64,000 bases of DNA from Sinorhizobium medicae (GCF_007827695.1 NZ_VITA01000001.1:434001-498000), one strand, 5' to 3'. Counted from the stretch's first letter, positions 26,926-37,178 are shown. The notes: generated by a model from the sequence alone, not told the origin. Numbers and translations: made by a program.

Positions 26926-26940
26926 GTAAAAATTTACTGA
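26926..26940. promoter_or_regulatory. Candidate LacR operator upstream of lacE
   Basis: GTAAAAATTTACTGA, with GTAAA/TTTAC as inverted arms, matches the motif before lacR. It lies 88 bp before the lacE start in the 232-bp gap 26797-27028, the only place for the operon promoter. Confidence 0.5.
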
Positions 26941-26964
26941 AAATATTGCATCGCCTTGCGTTTT

Positions 26965-27002
26965 GGGAAATACTTCCCGCTCGAGACAGAGAGGACTGTC
27001 TC
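26965..27002 (+). other. Two stem-loops in the lacE leader
   Basis: GGGAA-ATAC-TTCCC (26965-26978) is followed by GAGACAG-AGAGGA-CTGTCTC (26983-27002), both perfect stems. They end 26 bp before the lacE ATG and just upstream of its GGGAGGAAAC ribosome site. They could stabilise the 5' end of the mRNA. Confidence 0.45.
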
Positions 27003-27028
27003 AGGGAACACATTTTCGGGAGGAAACA

Positions 27029-28303
27029 ATGGACATTCAGGCGCGTGCCTATCTGCCGCGTATCGCTGCTCTCGCTCTCGCAGGCGCGAGCTTTCTGGGC
27101 GTGTCTGCGGCGCAGGCCAAGGAAATCACCATCTGGTGCTGGGACCCGAACTTCAACGTCGCGATCATGAAGGAGGCGGGCGACCGCTACACGAAGACGC
27201 ATCCAGACGTCACCTTCAACATCGTCGACTTCGCCAAGCTCGACGTCGAGCAGAAGCTGCAGACCGGCCTTTCCTCCGGCACCGCCGACGCGCTTCCCGA
27301 CATCGTTCTCATCGAGGATTACGGCGCGCAGAAATACCTGCAATCCTTTCCGGGCGCCTTTGCGCCGCTCTCCGGCACCGTCGATTACTCCGGTTTCGCC
27401 CCCTACAAGGTCGAGCTGATGACCCTCGATGGTGAAGTCTACGGAATGCCCTTCGATTCCGGCGTCACCGGGCTCTATTACCGCAAGGATTATCTCGAAG
27501 CCGCAGGCTTCAAGCCGGAGGACATGCAGGATCTCACCTGGGATCGTTTCATCGAGATCGGCAAGCAGGTCGAGGCAAAGACCGGCAAGAAGATGATGGG
27601 CCTCGATCCCAACGACGCCGGCCTCGTCCGCATCATCATGCAGTCGGCCGGGCAATGGTATTTCCACAAGGAAGGCAAGCCGAACATCACCGGCAACGCG
27701 GCGCTGAAGGCAGCCCTCGAAACCATCGGCAAGATCATGCAGGCCAATATCTACAAGCCTGCCAACGGCTGGTCCGACTGGGTCGGTACCTTCAGCTCCG
27801 GCGATGTCGCGACCGTCGTCACCGGCGTCTGGATCACCGGCACCGTCAAGGCGCAACCGGACCAGTCCGGCAACTGGGGCGTCGCCCCCATACCGGCGCT
27901 CTCTATCGAAGGCGCCACGCATGCCTCCAATCTCGGCGGCTCCAGCTGGTACGTGCTCGAAAGCTCCGAGGAGAAGGCAGAAGCGATCGATTTCCTGAAC
28001 GAGATCTATGCCAAGGACATCGATTTCTATCAGAAGATACTCCAGGATCGCGGCGCGGTCGGCTCGCTGCTCGCTGCCCGCGGCGGCGCGGCCTACGAGG
28101 CCGCAGACCCCTTCTTCGGCGGCGAGAAGGTCTGGCAGAACTTCTCCGAATGGCTGGCGAAGGTTCCCTCGGTCAATTACGGCATCTTCACCAATGAGGC
28201 GGATCTCGCCGTTACCGCGCAGCTCCCAGCCGTCACCCAGGGAACGCCCGTCGACGAAGTGCTGAAGGCGATCGAGGCCGAGATCGCCGGCCAGATCCAG
28301 TAA
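27029..28303 (+). CDS. lacE: Lactose ABC transporter substrate-binding protein
   Basis: A 424-residue periplasmic binding protein of solute-binding family 1. The signal peptide ends ...LGVSAAQA (about residue 30) before KEITIWCWDPNFNVAIM. Family-typical stretches are LPDIVLIEDYGAQKYL and GMPFDSGVTGLYYRKDYLEAAG. ATG at 27029 behind GGGAGGAAAC. It heads lacEFGZK; the neighbouring beta-galactosidase argues that lactose-like beta-galactosides are the cargo. Confidence 0.92.
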   Translation: MDIQARAYLPRIAALALAGASFLGVSAAQAKEITIWCWDPNFNVAIMKEAGDRYTKTHPDVTFNIVDFAKLDVEQKLQTGLSSGTADALPDIVLIEDYGAQKYLQSFPGAFAPLSGTVDYSGFAPYKVELMTLDGEVYGMPFDSGVTGLYYRKDYLEAAGFKPEDMQDLTWDRFIEIGKQVEAKTGKKMMGLDPNDAGLVRIIMQSAGQWYFHKEGKPNITGNAALKAALETIGKIMQANIYKPANGWSDWVGTFSSGDVATVVTGVWITGTVKAQPDQSGNWGVAPIPALSIEGATHASNLGGSSWYVLESSEEKAEAIDFLNEIYAKDIDFYQKILQDRGAVGSLLAARGGAAYEAADPFFGGEKVWQNFSEWLAKVPSVNYGIFTNEADLAVTAQLPAVTQGTPVDEVLKAIEAEIAGQIQ

Positions 28304-28328
28304 TCGCGAGGGCGACTTCCGCGAACCC

Positions 28329-28354
28329 GGCCGTGGCTTGATCCAGTCACGGCC
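28329..28354 (+). other. Stem-loop between lacE and lacF
   Basis: GGCCGTG at 28329-28335 pairs with CACGGCC at 28348-28354, 25 bp after the lacE stop. A smaller TCGCG/CGCGA pair (28304-28324) precedes it. The position matches the stem-loops behind the other binding-protein genes in the window. Confidence 0.55.
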
Positions 28355-28388
28355 AGTATCCCCTGCTACTCCCTTGGTGAGGTTGACG

Positions 28389-29288
28389 ATGGCACTCGTA
28401 CGCCGTGCCGGCATCGGCCGGTATTATGACGTCAATGGCTGGCTGTTCGTTGCACCGGCCCTTGGGCTGATCGCCCTTTTCATGATCTATCCCATCGCAT
28501 GGTCGCTCTGGATGTCGTTCCAGTCCGGCCGCGGCATGACCATGAAATTCGCCGGCTTCGCAAACATCGTCCGTCTGTGGAACGACCCGGTCTTCATCAA
28601 GGCACTCACCAACACGATGACCTATTTCGTCGTGCAGGTGCCCATCATGATCCTGCTCGCGCTGATCCTGGCGTCTCTCCTCAACAATCCCCGACTCGTC
28701 GGCCGGGGGCTTTTCCGTACGGCGATTTTCCTCCCCTGCGTCAGTTCACTGGTCGCCTATTCGGTGCTCTTCAAGGGCATGTTCGCAACCGACGGCATCG
28801 TCAATTCGACGCTCCAGGCGATCGGTCTGGTCGCCTCGCCCATTCCGTGGCTGACGCATCCCTTCTGGGCGAAGGTGCTCGTCATTCTGGCCATCACGTG
28901 GCGCTGGACCGGCTACAACATGATCTTCTATCTCGCCGCCCTTCAAAACATCGACAAGTCGATCTACGAGGTGGCGCGGATCGACGGTGTGCCGGCCTGG
29001 GCCCGCTTCACGCACCTGACCATCCCGCTCCTGAAGCCGGTCATTCTCTTCACCACCATCATTTCGACGATCGGCACGCTGCAGCTTTTCGACGAGGTCT
29101 ACAATCTGACGGAGGGCAAGGGCGGCCCGTCGAACGCCACGCTCACGCTGTCGCTGTACATCTACAATCTGACCTTCCGATTCATGCCGAACCTGGGTTA
29201 TGCGGCGACGGTCTCCTATGTCATCGTCGTCCTCGTCGCGCTCCTCGCCTTCGTGCAGTTCTTCGCAGCAAGGGAACGCGACAGATGA
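28389..29288 (+). CDS. lacF: Lactose ABC transporter permease
   Basis: A 299-residue MalF-type permease with six predicted membrane helices; the first is GWLFVAPALGLIALFMIYPI. The EAA loop reads YEVARIDGVPAWARFTHLTIPLLKPV. I choose the ATG at 28389 behind GGTGAGG; an in-frame TTG at 28338 lies inside the stem-loop region and is unlikely. The stop overlaps lacG by four bases. Confidence 0.9.
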   Translation: MALVRRAGIGRYYDVNGWLFVAPALGLIALFMIYPIAWSLWMSFQSGRGMTMKFAGFANIVRLWNDPVFIKALTNTMTYFVVQVPIMILLALILASLLNNPRLVGRGLFRTAIFLPCVSSLVAYSVLFKGMFATDGIVNSTLQAIGLVASPIPWLTHPFWAKVLVILAITWRWTGYNMIFYLAALQNIDKSIYEVARIDGVPAWARFTHLTIPLLKPVILFTTIISTIGTLQLFDEVYNLTEGKGGPSNATLTLSLYIYNLTFRFMPNLGYAATVSYVIVVLVALLAFVQFFAARERDR

Positions 29289-30103
29289 ACGGAATTGGAC
29301 GCTTCGCGGCAAGCGCCGCCACCTATGGCTTTCTCGGCCTGATGGCCTTTCTGTCCATCTTCCCCTTTATCTGGATGGTGCTGGGAGCAACCAATTCGTC
29401 GATCGATATCATCAAGGGAAAGCTCCTGCCGGGCGCAGCCTTTGCAACCAATGTCGGCAATTTCTTCACGCTGGTGAACGTACCGCTCGTCTTCTGGAAT
29501 TCCGCAAAGATCGCCATCCTTGCAACCGTGCTCACGCTCGCGGTCTCCTCGCTTGCCGGCTACGGCTTCGAGATGTTCCGCTCGCGAGGCCGCGAGCGCG
29601 TCTATCGGGCGATGCTGCTCACGCTGATGATCCCCTTCGCTGCGCTGATGATCCCGCTCTTCGTCATCATGGGCAAGGCGGGTCTCATCAACACGCATAT
29701 CGCCGTCGTCCTGCCCTCGATCGGTTCGGCCTTCGTCATTTTCTATTTCCGGCAGAGCACCAAGGCCTTCCCGTCGGAACTGCGCGACGCGGCAAAGGTG
29801 GACGGGCTTAAGGAATGGCAGATTTTCCTCTTCATCTACGTGCCGGTCATGCGATCGACCTATGCGGCTGCCTTCGTCATCGTCTTCATGACCGCCTGGA
29901 ACAACTATCTCTGGCCACTGATCGTGCTCCAGACGAACGAGACAAAGACGATCACGCTGGTCATTTCCTCACTCGCCTCCGCCTACTACCCCGATTACGG
30001 CGTCGTCATGGTTGGCACGATCCTCGCAACGCTGCCGACGCTTGCCGTCTTCTTCTTCATGCAACGCCAGTTCGTCCAGGGCATGCTGGGCTCAGTCAAA
30101 TAG
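29285..30103 (+). CDS. lacG: Lactose ABC transporter permease
   Basis: A 272-residue MalG-type permease. The EAA loop reads LRDAAKVDGLKEWQIFLFIYVPVMRS and the C-terminus (LPTLAVFFFMQRQFVQGMLGSVK) is typical for sugar permeases of this class. Its ATG lies in the lacF stop (ATGA). Pairs with LacF. Confidence 0.92.
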   Translation: MNGIGRFAASAATYGFLGLMAFLSIFPFIWMVLGATNSSIDIIKGKLLPGAAFATNVGNFFTLVNVPLVFWNSAKIAILATVLTLAVSSLAGYGFEMFRSRGRERVYRAMLLTLMIPFAALMIPLFVIMGKAGLINTHIAVVLPSIGSAFVIFYFRQSTKAFPSELRDAAKVDGLKEWQIFLFIYVPVMRSTYAAAFVIVFMTAWNNYLWPLIVLQTNETKTITLVISSLASAYYPDYGVVMVGTILATLPTLAVFFFMQRQFVQGMLGSVK

Positions 30104-30108
30104 GAACG

Positions 30109-32376
30109 ATGATGCGCTCTGTTACTTCCTTCAACGATTCGTGGGTCTTCTCCGCGGGCTTCACTGCGGCGGACGCCGGTACGCTCCAGGCGGGGCAGCC
30201 GATCAGCCTTCCGCACAACGCCATCGAACTGCCGTTCAACTATTTTGACGAGACATGCTACCAGCGCGCCTTCACCTATCAGAAGGTCCTCGCCTGGCGG
30301 CCCGACTTCTCCGGCCGCGAAGTCTCCCTCGTCTTCGACGCGGCGATGGCCGATGCGGTCGTGTATCTTAACGGCGAAGAGATCGTCGCGCACAAGGACG
30401 GCTATACGCCGATCGAGGCGCGCCTGACCGGCAGGCTTCGGGAGGGCGACAATCTCATCACCGTAAAGATCGACGGTAGTGAGAACCCGGAGATACCGCC
30501 GTTCGGCGGGCGGATCGATTATCTCACCTTTGCAGGTATCTATCGCGACGTCTGGCTCAAGATCACGGATCCCGTTTCGATCGCCAATATCAAGATCGAG
30601 ACCCGCGACGTGCTCTCCGATGCCAGGACCGTCTCCGTCCGTTGCGACCTAGCCAATCCGCAAGGCCTTTCCTTCACCGGGACCGTATCGGCACTCCTCA
30701 AGGATGCCGCCGGCGATGTGCTGGCAGAGGTGGCTGGCGAGACGGCTGGTGGTGGCGTCACCGTCCAGATGGACGGCCTCAAAGGCCTCTCCCTCTGGGA
30801 CATCGACGATCCGGTGCTCTATGAGGTCGAAGTCGAACTCAGGACCGGCCGAGGGTCCGACCGCGTCGCCGCGCATTTCGGTTTCCGCACCGCGGAGTTC
30901 ACGAACGAAGGCTTTCGGCTCAACGGCCGTCTGCTGAAGATCCGCGGCCTCAACCGTCATCAGTCCTTCCCCTATGTCGGCTACGCAATGGGGCGCACCG
31001 CCCAGGAGCGCGACGCGGAAATCATGAAGCACACCCTTCATTGCAACCTCGTCCGCACGTCGCACTACCCGCAGTCGAAGTGGTTCCTCGACCATTGCGA
31101 CCGAATCGGCCTGCTCGTCTTCGAGGAAATTCCAGGCTGGCAGCATATAGGCGGCGAGGCCTGGAAAGAGGAGGCGATCCTGAACGTGGCCCGCATGATC
31201 GAGCGTGACTGGAACCATCCCTCGATCGTCATCTGGGGCGTGCGCATCAACGAGTCACAGGATTCCCACGACTTCTACGCGAAGACCAACCGGCTTGCGC
31301 GCGAGCTCGATCCGACGCGGCAGACCGGCGGCGTTCGTTACATCACCGACAGCGAGTTTCTGGAAGATGTCTACACGATGAACGACTTCATCCTCGGCAA
31401 CGAGGAACTGCCGGGCTCGAACCGCCCGCGCACGGCGCTCCGCCCGCAGCAGGAATGCACCGGGCTTTCCCGTAAGGTGCCCTATCTCATCACCGAGTTC
31501 GGCGGCCATATGTATCCGACAAAGATCTACGATCAGGAGCAGCGGCAGGCCGAACACGTGCGACGGCATCTGGAGGTGCTGAACGCCGCCTATGGCGATC
31601 CGAGCATTTCCGGCGCGATCGGCTGGTGCATGTTCGACTACAACACTCATAAGGATTTCGGCTCCGGCGACCGCATCTGCTATCACGGCGTCATGGACAT
31701 GTTCCGTGAACCGAAATTCGCAGCCTATGTCTATGCCAGCCAATGCGATCCGTCCGAAGAAGTGGTGATGAAGCCCGTCACTTTCTGGGCGCGCGGCGAG
31801 CGCAATATAGGTGGCGTCCTCCCCCTGATCGTGCTGACGAATTGCGATGAGGTGGAACTGAAATACGGTTCGCTCGTAAAGCGTATCGGCCCGGACCGAG
31901 AAAACTATCCTCATTTGCCGCACCCGCCCGTCGTGATCGATCACCGTCACTTCACCAAGGACGAGCTCGGCGTCTGGGGCATGAAGTGGGAAAGCGCTGA
32001 ATTTACCGGCTTCATCGACGGCAAGCCGGTCGCCGGTCGCCGCATGGTCGCCGACCCCGTTCCGACGACACTCGAGATCGAGGCGGACGGAAAGACGCTT
32101 CGCGCCGGAGGCCGCGACAGCATCCGCATCATGCTGCGCGCGCTCGACCAGGCCGGCAACGTCCTGCCCTTCCTGAACGATGCCGTGGCTATCGAGGTGC
32201 ATGGTCCGGCGCGGGTCGTCGGTCCTACGCGCCTCGTCTTCCAAGGCGGCTCCACCGGCTTCTGGCTGGAGTCGACGGGAGCCGCCGGCGCCATCGTCGT
32301 TACCGCGGTTTCGTCGCGTCTCGGCGGGGTGAAGCTCGAGCTCGTCGCCATGGCGGAAGGAGAGTGGAACGCATGA
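30109..32376 (+). CDS. lacZ: Beta-galactosidase, glycoside hydrolase family 2
   Basis: A 755-residue GH2 enzyme, shorter than E. coli LacZ (1024), that hydrolyses lactose and similar beta-galactosides in the cytoplasm. Domains in order: sugar-binding jelly roll (about 10-150, with AGIYRDVWLKI), immunoglobulin-like (about 160-260), and the TIM barrel from about 265 with the acid/base E382 (WGVRINES) and nucleophile E463 (LITEFGG). Residues beyond about 650 form another beta domain. A beta-glucuronidase-like activity cannot be excluded by sequence, but the lac context favours galactosidase. ATGATG at 30109; five bases after lacG. Confidence 0.9.
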   Translation: MMRSVTSFNDSWVFSAGFTAADAGTLQAGQPISLPHNAIELPFNYFDETCYQRAFTYQKVLAWRPDFSGREVSLVFDAAMADAVVYLNGEEIVAHKDGYTPIEARLTGRLREGDNLITVKIDGSENPEIPPFGGRIDYLTFAGIYRDVWLKITDPVSIANIKIETRDVLSDARTVSVRCDLANPQGLSFTGTVSALLKDAAGDVLAEVAGETAGGGVTVQMDGLKGLSLWDIDDPVLYEVEVELRTGRGSDRVAAHFGFRTAEFTNEGFRLNGRLLKIRGLNRHQSFPYVGYAMGRTAQERDAEIMKHTLHCNLVRTSHYPQSKWFLDHCDRIGLLVFEEIPGWQHIGGEAWKEEAILNVARMIERDWNHPSIVIWGVRINESQDSHDFYAKTNRLARELDPTRQTGGVRYITDSEFLEDVYTMNDFILGNEELPGSNRPRTALRPQQECTGLSRKVPYLITEFGGHMYPTKIYDQEQRQAEHVRRHLEVLNAAYGDPSISGAIGWCMFDYNTHKDFGSGDRICYHGVMDMFREPKFAAYVYASQCDPSEEVVMKPVTFWARGERNIGGVLPLIVLTNCDEVELKYGSLVKRIGPDRENYPHLPHPPVVIDHRHFTKDELGVWGMKWESAEFTGFIDGKPVAGRRMVADPVPTTLEIEADGKTLRAGGRDSIRIMLRALDQAGNVLPFLNDAVAIEVHGPARVVGPTRLVFQGGSTGFWLESTGAAGAIVVTAVSSRLGGVKLELVAMAEGEWNA

Positions 32377-33446
32377 GCAATCTCCAACTCAGCCAGGTTC
32401 GTAAATCCTATGGTGGCCTGGAGGTCATCAAGGGCGTCGATCTCGACATAAAATCCGGCGAGTTCGTCGTCTTCGTCGGACCGTCCGGCTGCGGCAAGTC
32501 GACCCTTCTGCGGATGATCGCAGGCCTTGAGGAGATCACTTCGGGCGAGCTTTCGATCGATGAGGTCAGGATGAACGACGTCGATCCGTCCAAACGCGGT
32601 ATCGCCATGGTGTTCCAGTCCTATGCGCTCTATCCGCACATGACGGTCCGCGAGAATATGGGCTTCGCGCTCCGCTTCGCCGGCGTCCCCAAGGCCGAAA
32701 TCGAGAAGCGGGTGAACGAAGCCGCCGATATCCTCGAACTCGGGACGCTGCTCGACCGCAAGCCTAAGCAGCTTTCCGGCGGCCAGCGCCAGCGCGTGGC
32801 GATCGGCCGGGCAATCGTCCGCCATCCGAAGATCTTTCTCTTCGACGAGCCGCTTTCGAACCTGGATGCGGAACTGCGCGTGCACATGCGCATCGAGATC
32901 GCGCGACTGCACAAGCAGCTCGCCACCACCATCGTCTACGTGACGCACGATCAGGTCGAGGCCATGACGCTCGCCGACAAGATCGTCGTCATGCGCGGCG
33001 GCGTGGTCGAGCAGATCGGCTCGCCCCTGAATCTCTATGATGATCCGGCCAACCTCTTCGTCGCCGGCTTCATTGGCTCGCCAAAGATGAATTTCCTGAA
33101 GGGAACGACCGAGATCGTCGAAGGCCGGACTTATGCGCGCCTGCCGGACCACGGAGGCTCGAAAATTCCGATAAGCCTCGAAGCGATAGCCCCGGATACT
33201 CCGGTGACGATCGGCCTTCGGCCCGAGCACTTCAATGAAGCCGGACCGGCTGTGCTCGATCTCACCATCGACATGCTGGAGCATCTCGGCGGCGAGACCT
33301 TTGCCTATGCCCGCCATGGCAATGGCGCGTTGATCGTCGTCGAAACGAAGAACGGCCGCGAACTAAAGGCCGGCGACCGCCTCGCTGCCCGTTTCGATCC
33401 GGCCTCGGCGCTGGTGTTCGATGGAGAGGGAAAACGGCTGCGGTAG
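32373..33446 (+). CDS. lacK: Lactose ABC transporter ATP-binding protein
   Basis: A 357-residue MalK/UgpC-type ATPase. Walker A is GPSGCGKSTLLRMIAG, signature [14 protein letters not shown], Walker B IFLFDEPLSNLDAEL, and the switch histidine is in YVTHDQVEAMTLAD. A C-terminal TOBE/OB regulatory domain (IGLRPEHFNEAG) follows. ATG overlaps the lacZ stop by four bases, closing the operon. Confidence 0.93.
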   Translation: MSNLQLSQVRKSYGGLEVIKGVDLDIKSGEFVVFVGPSGCGKSTLLRMIAGLEEITSGELSIDEVRMNDVDPSKRGIAMVFQSYALYPHMTVRENMGFALRFAGVPKAEIEKRVNEAADILELGTLLDRKPKQLSGGQRQRVAIGRAIVRHPKIFLFDEPLSNLDAELRVHMRIEIARLHKQLATTIVYVTHDQVEAMTLADKIVVMRGGVVEQIGSPLNLYDDPANLFVAGFIGSPKMNFLKGTTEIVEGRTYARLPDHGGSKIPISLEAIAPDTPVTIGLRPEHFNEAGPAVLDLTIDMLEHLGGETFAYARHGNGALIVVETKNGRELKAGDRLAARFDPASALVFDGEGKRLR

Positions 33447-33623
33447 AGCAGGCGGTATGCAATGCTTTCGTGCGGAAGAAATATATGCTGGAACGCCGTT
33501 TGCTGCGCAGCCGATGTCGTAACGCGCTGGACATCCGACGAGCCAATTGTCGTGCTGTCAGTGTCGTCGCAAAACACTCCAATATTATTTCGGCGTACTA
33601 TTTATTTTCCAATAATATTTTCT

Positions 33624-33650
33624 GGCACTCCTATCAATCGAGTGCTTTCG
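33624..33650. promoter_or_regulatory. CIRCE element (HrcA operator) upstream of groESL
   Basis: CTGGCACTC-CTATCAATC-GAGTGCTTT matches the CIRCE consensus TTAGCACTC-N9-GAGTGCTAA, with 7 inverted bases (GCACTC/GAGTGC core plus an A-like flank) and the exact 9-bp spacer. It lies 53 bp before the groES start in an AT-rich promoter stretch (about 33590-33660) and implies HrcA repression lifted by heat. Confidence 0.88.
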
Positions 33651-33702
33651 ATGCTATTTAAAAGTTGCAGCCGCCCTACGCGCGGGCCGCAGAAAGATTT
33701 CA

Positions 33703-34020
33703 ATGACATTCCGCCCTCTCCACGACCGCGTCGTCATCCGACGCGCGGAAGGTGACACCAAATCCAAGGGCGGGATCATCATTCCCGACACCGCCAAGGA
33801 AAAGCCCCAGCAGGGCGAAGTGATCGCCGTCGGTCCCGGCTCCCGCGACGAAAGCGGAAAGCTGATCCCGCTCGACGTCAAGGCCGGCGATACGATCCTG
33901 TTCGGCAAATGGTCCGGAACAGAGGTCAAGATCGCTGGCGAAGACCTGCTTATCATGAAGGAAGCCGACATAATGGGCATCGTCGAGAAGACCATGGCGA
34001 CCGCCGCCAATGTCGCCTGA
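33703..34020 (+). CDS. groES: Co-chaperonin GroES
   Basis: A 105-residue GroES, the heptameric lid of the GroEL folding chamber. It starts [18 protein letters not shown] and shows the mobile loop [19 protein letters not shown] and the domain [24 protein letters not shown]. The C-terminus carries a short extra tail ([10 protein letters not shown]). Expressed with groEL, 48 bp downstream, from the CIRCE promoter. Confidence 0.96.
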   Translation: MTFRPLHDRVVIRRAEGDTKSKGGIIIPDTAKEKPQQGEVIAVGPGSRDESGKLIPLDVKAGDTILFGKWSGTEVKIAGEDLLIMKEADIMGIVEKTMATAANVA

Positions 34021-34068
34021 CTCGCCGAATTCCTTTTCCATATCTCAAGCCCGAACTGGTCAAAGACA

Positions 34069-35703
<1,635 letters not shown>

Positions 35704-35775
35704 TCGAAGCTCGGGGGTGAAAGCCACCAAGCGTTTGTTGGAGCGCTCCCAATCTGTCAACCAGGAGGATGAACG

Positions 35776-35940
35776 ATGATCCGTTTCGAAAGAAAGCCCG
35801 ACCCTCAGCCAACGCTGAAGGAAGTCGAAAGCAAGAGTGCCAAGCAAGTGCGCGAAGCGGCGAAGGAAGAAAATAAGCAGCCCGGCGCAGAGCCCGCACG
35901 GCGTGCACCTCAAACGGTTGATGACGACCGTCTCATTTGA
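35776..35940 (+). CDS. Small basic hypothetical protein (54 aa)
   Basis: ATG at 35776 sits eight bases behind AGGAGG (35763-35768) and opens a 54-residue frame beginning MIRFERKPDPQPTLKEVESK and ending TVDDDRLI. It is hydrophilic, rich in lysine and glutamate, with no membrane segment or cysteine, and probably disordered. It follows groEL by 72 bp on the same strand. The strong ribosome site and codon use support a real gene; I do not recognise a family. Confidence 0.65.
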   Translation: MIRFERKPDPQPTLKEVESKSAKQVREAAKEENKQPGAEPARRAPQTVDDDRLI

Positions 35941-35966
35941 GCGCATGCTTGATGTCTGAATCTGCT

Positions 35967-35990
35967 CGGCCCGCGTCTCATTGCGGGCCG
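35967..35990. other. Stem-loop between two small genes
   Basis: CGGCCCGC at 35967-35974 pairs with GCGGGCCG at 35983-35990, loop of eight. It lies 26 bp after the 54-aa gene and 38 bp before the 47-aa gene. There is no U-run, so a terminator is not established. Confidence 0.45.
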
Positions 35991-36027
35991 GCTTGCATCA
36001 ATTTCAATGCCGTAAAGGATCGAATCC

Positions 36028-36171
36028 ATGGCTAAAGGACAAGTGAGAAGCAACCGCGAGGCGCGGAAGCCGAAACAGGAAAAGTCGCCGGTGAAGGTAG
36101 AGACGAGCTTCGCCAACCAGATCAAGGAAGCCGCGAAGAGCAGCCCACAGGGTGGCAAGCAGAAACGCTGA
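36028..36171 (+). CDS. Small lysine-rich hypothetical protein (47 aa)
   Basis: A 47-residue, strongly basic protein starting MAKGQVRSNREARKPKQEK and ending QGGKQKR. Proteins with this opening (MAKGQ-RSN-E-RKPK) are common short hypotheticals in Rhizobiales, as far as I recall; the function is unknown. It looks disordered and could bind nucleic acid. The ribosome site is GGAT only, weaker than its neighbour. Confidence 0.7.
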   Translation: MAKGQVRSNREARKPKQEKSPVKVETSFANQIKEAAKSSPQGGKQKR

Positions 36172-36255
36172 GCCCAAGGAAGCAAAATCGAGCGCCGGGC
36201 GCCAGACTCACTGGCGAACCGGCACACTCTGAGCCGATGCTCGATGGTCGGTCGG

Positions 36256-36378
36256 CTACAGAATGCGCCCGAACAGTGCGGCATAGACAATCACCGCAAT
36301 CGCCAGAGTGAACGCGAGAAATACGTATAGGCGGGTGAAATCGTAGGTATAGAGGCGAGCGGGAATGAGATTTCTCAT
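36256..36378 (-). CDS. Small single-span membrane protein (40 aa)
   Basis: ATG at 36376-36378 behind a strong AGGAGG (revcomp of CCTCCT at 36383-36388) opens a 40-residue frame. It starts MRNLIPARLYTYDFTRLY and has one membrane helix, FLAFTLAIAVIVYAALFG, near the C-terminus. This is the shape of small inner-membrane subunits or stress proteins. Transcribed toward the 47-aa gene, after the 113-aa gene. Confidence 0.65.
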   Translation of the reverse strand: MRNLIPARLYTYDFTRLYVFLAFTLAIAVIVYAALFGRIL

Positions 36379-36405
36379 GGCGACCTCCTGATTGCCGTTG
36401 GTTGA

Positions 36406-36426
36406 GACGCCGGAAGGCCCGGCGTC
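36406..36426. other. Stem-loop between the 113-aa and 40-aa genes
   Basis: GACGCCGG at 36406-36413 pairs with CCGGCGTC at 36419-36426, a perfect 8-bp stem with a five-base loop, 10 bp after the stop of the 113-aa gene. No clear U-run follows, so partial attenuation is as likely as termination. Confidence 0.5.
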
Positions 36427-36435
36427 CACCGTGCT

Positions 36436-36777
36436 TTACGAAAGCGAGCGGCTGCAGTTCGTGCTGATCTTGTCGAGGATATCCTCTGGAACCTGAAAAT
36501 CGGCCATGATGACTGCGACCAGCTCGTCGCGTTTCGCACGATTGTCATAGCCCTTGAGCGCGGCCAGATCCGTGCTGCTGGCGGTTGCCATTCGCCCTGC
36601 GGCGCTTGAGCAGATCCCCGTGAGCGCATCCACCCTGGCAGTTTCCACCGCCTTCTGACTGGCCGTGGTGGTTGTGATCCACCCCGCATTGAACCCGACG
36701 ATGGGCGCAGCAATTAGTCCTACGACAAGGCCGATCGCATATGGCTTTGACCGCTCGACAATCTGTTCGAAATTCAT
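36436..36777 (-). CDS. Membrane-anchored hypothetical protein (113 aa)
   Basis: A 113-residue protein starting MNFEQIVERSKPYAIG, with one membrane helix (GLVVGLIAAPIVGFNAGWI, about residues 16-34). The remaining 80 residues would be periplasmic, with two cysteines (one in LTGICSSAAG, one in ISTNCSRSLS) that could form a disulfide. The internal ATG at 36775-36777 behind GGGGATAAA is chosen; 40 upstream codons in frame look non-coding. Family unknown; similar short proteins occur in rhizobia. Confidence 0.65.
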   Translation of the reverse strand: MNFEQIVERSKPYAIGLVVGLIAAPIVGFNAGWITTTTASQKAVETARVDALTGICSSAAGRMATASSTDLAALKGYDNRAKRDELVAVIMADFQVPEDILDKISTNCSRSLS

Positions 36778-36993
36778 GCGTTTATCCCCTCTGATCGGTT
36801 GATTAGCGGGATCGTTGCAGGCCCACGCTTTAATCATGAGACAGTTACAATCAAGATTTACATCCTGCTCCCTAACGTAACAAATGTAAATATGCATTTA
36901 TTATGGTTATGATTCTATATATTTTCGGAAAAAATTCCGGTGCGATTTCCTTGAAATAGCCCACCTTCCGCCCGGTTTTTCTTGTGCAATATT

Positions 36994-37010
36994 ATATGTA
37001 ATCTACATAT
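36994..37010. promoter_or_regulatory. AT-rich palindrome upstream of proC
   Basis: ATATGTA-ATC-TACATAT is a perfect 7-bp inverted repeat immediately before the ATG at 37011. It could be a regulator site for the divergent 36436-36777 gene or for proC. The stretch 36778-36993 otherwise holds only AT-rich promoter-like sequence and a short CGGAA-AAAA-TTCCG hairpin (36926-36939). Confidence 0.35.
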
Positions 37011-37178
37011 ATGAATAAATATCCTCTACTGTGCGCGGAGTTCAGTACCGCCTCAATCAACGTGTATCTAGCTTCCATCGCATTTAGGACGCCGGATATC
37101 CTGCTTTGCTCGATGCGACGTGGCGTAGCACTTGGCGCGGCATGCATTAATATCGTCCGACGAATCAAGGAGGGTTGA
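37011..37178 (+). CDS. Possible short ORF ending exactly at proC (55 aa)
   Basis: An open frame starting MNKYPLLCAEFSTASINVYL and ending IVRRIKEG has its TGA directly before the proC ATG (37179). The ribosome site of proC (AAGGAGGG) lies inside it. It has no good ribosome site of its own and no family I recognise, so it may be a leader or a chance frame. Confidence 0.25.
   Translation: MNKYPLLCAEFSTASINVYLASIAFRTPDILLCSMRRGVALGAACINIVRRIKEG

Noticed and set aside
26804..28414. A 536-codon minus-strand open frame.
   Set aside because: Antisense to lacE, and it crosses promoter and hairpin sequence.
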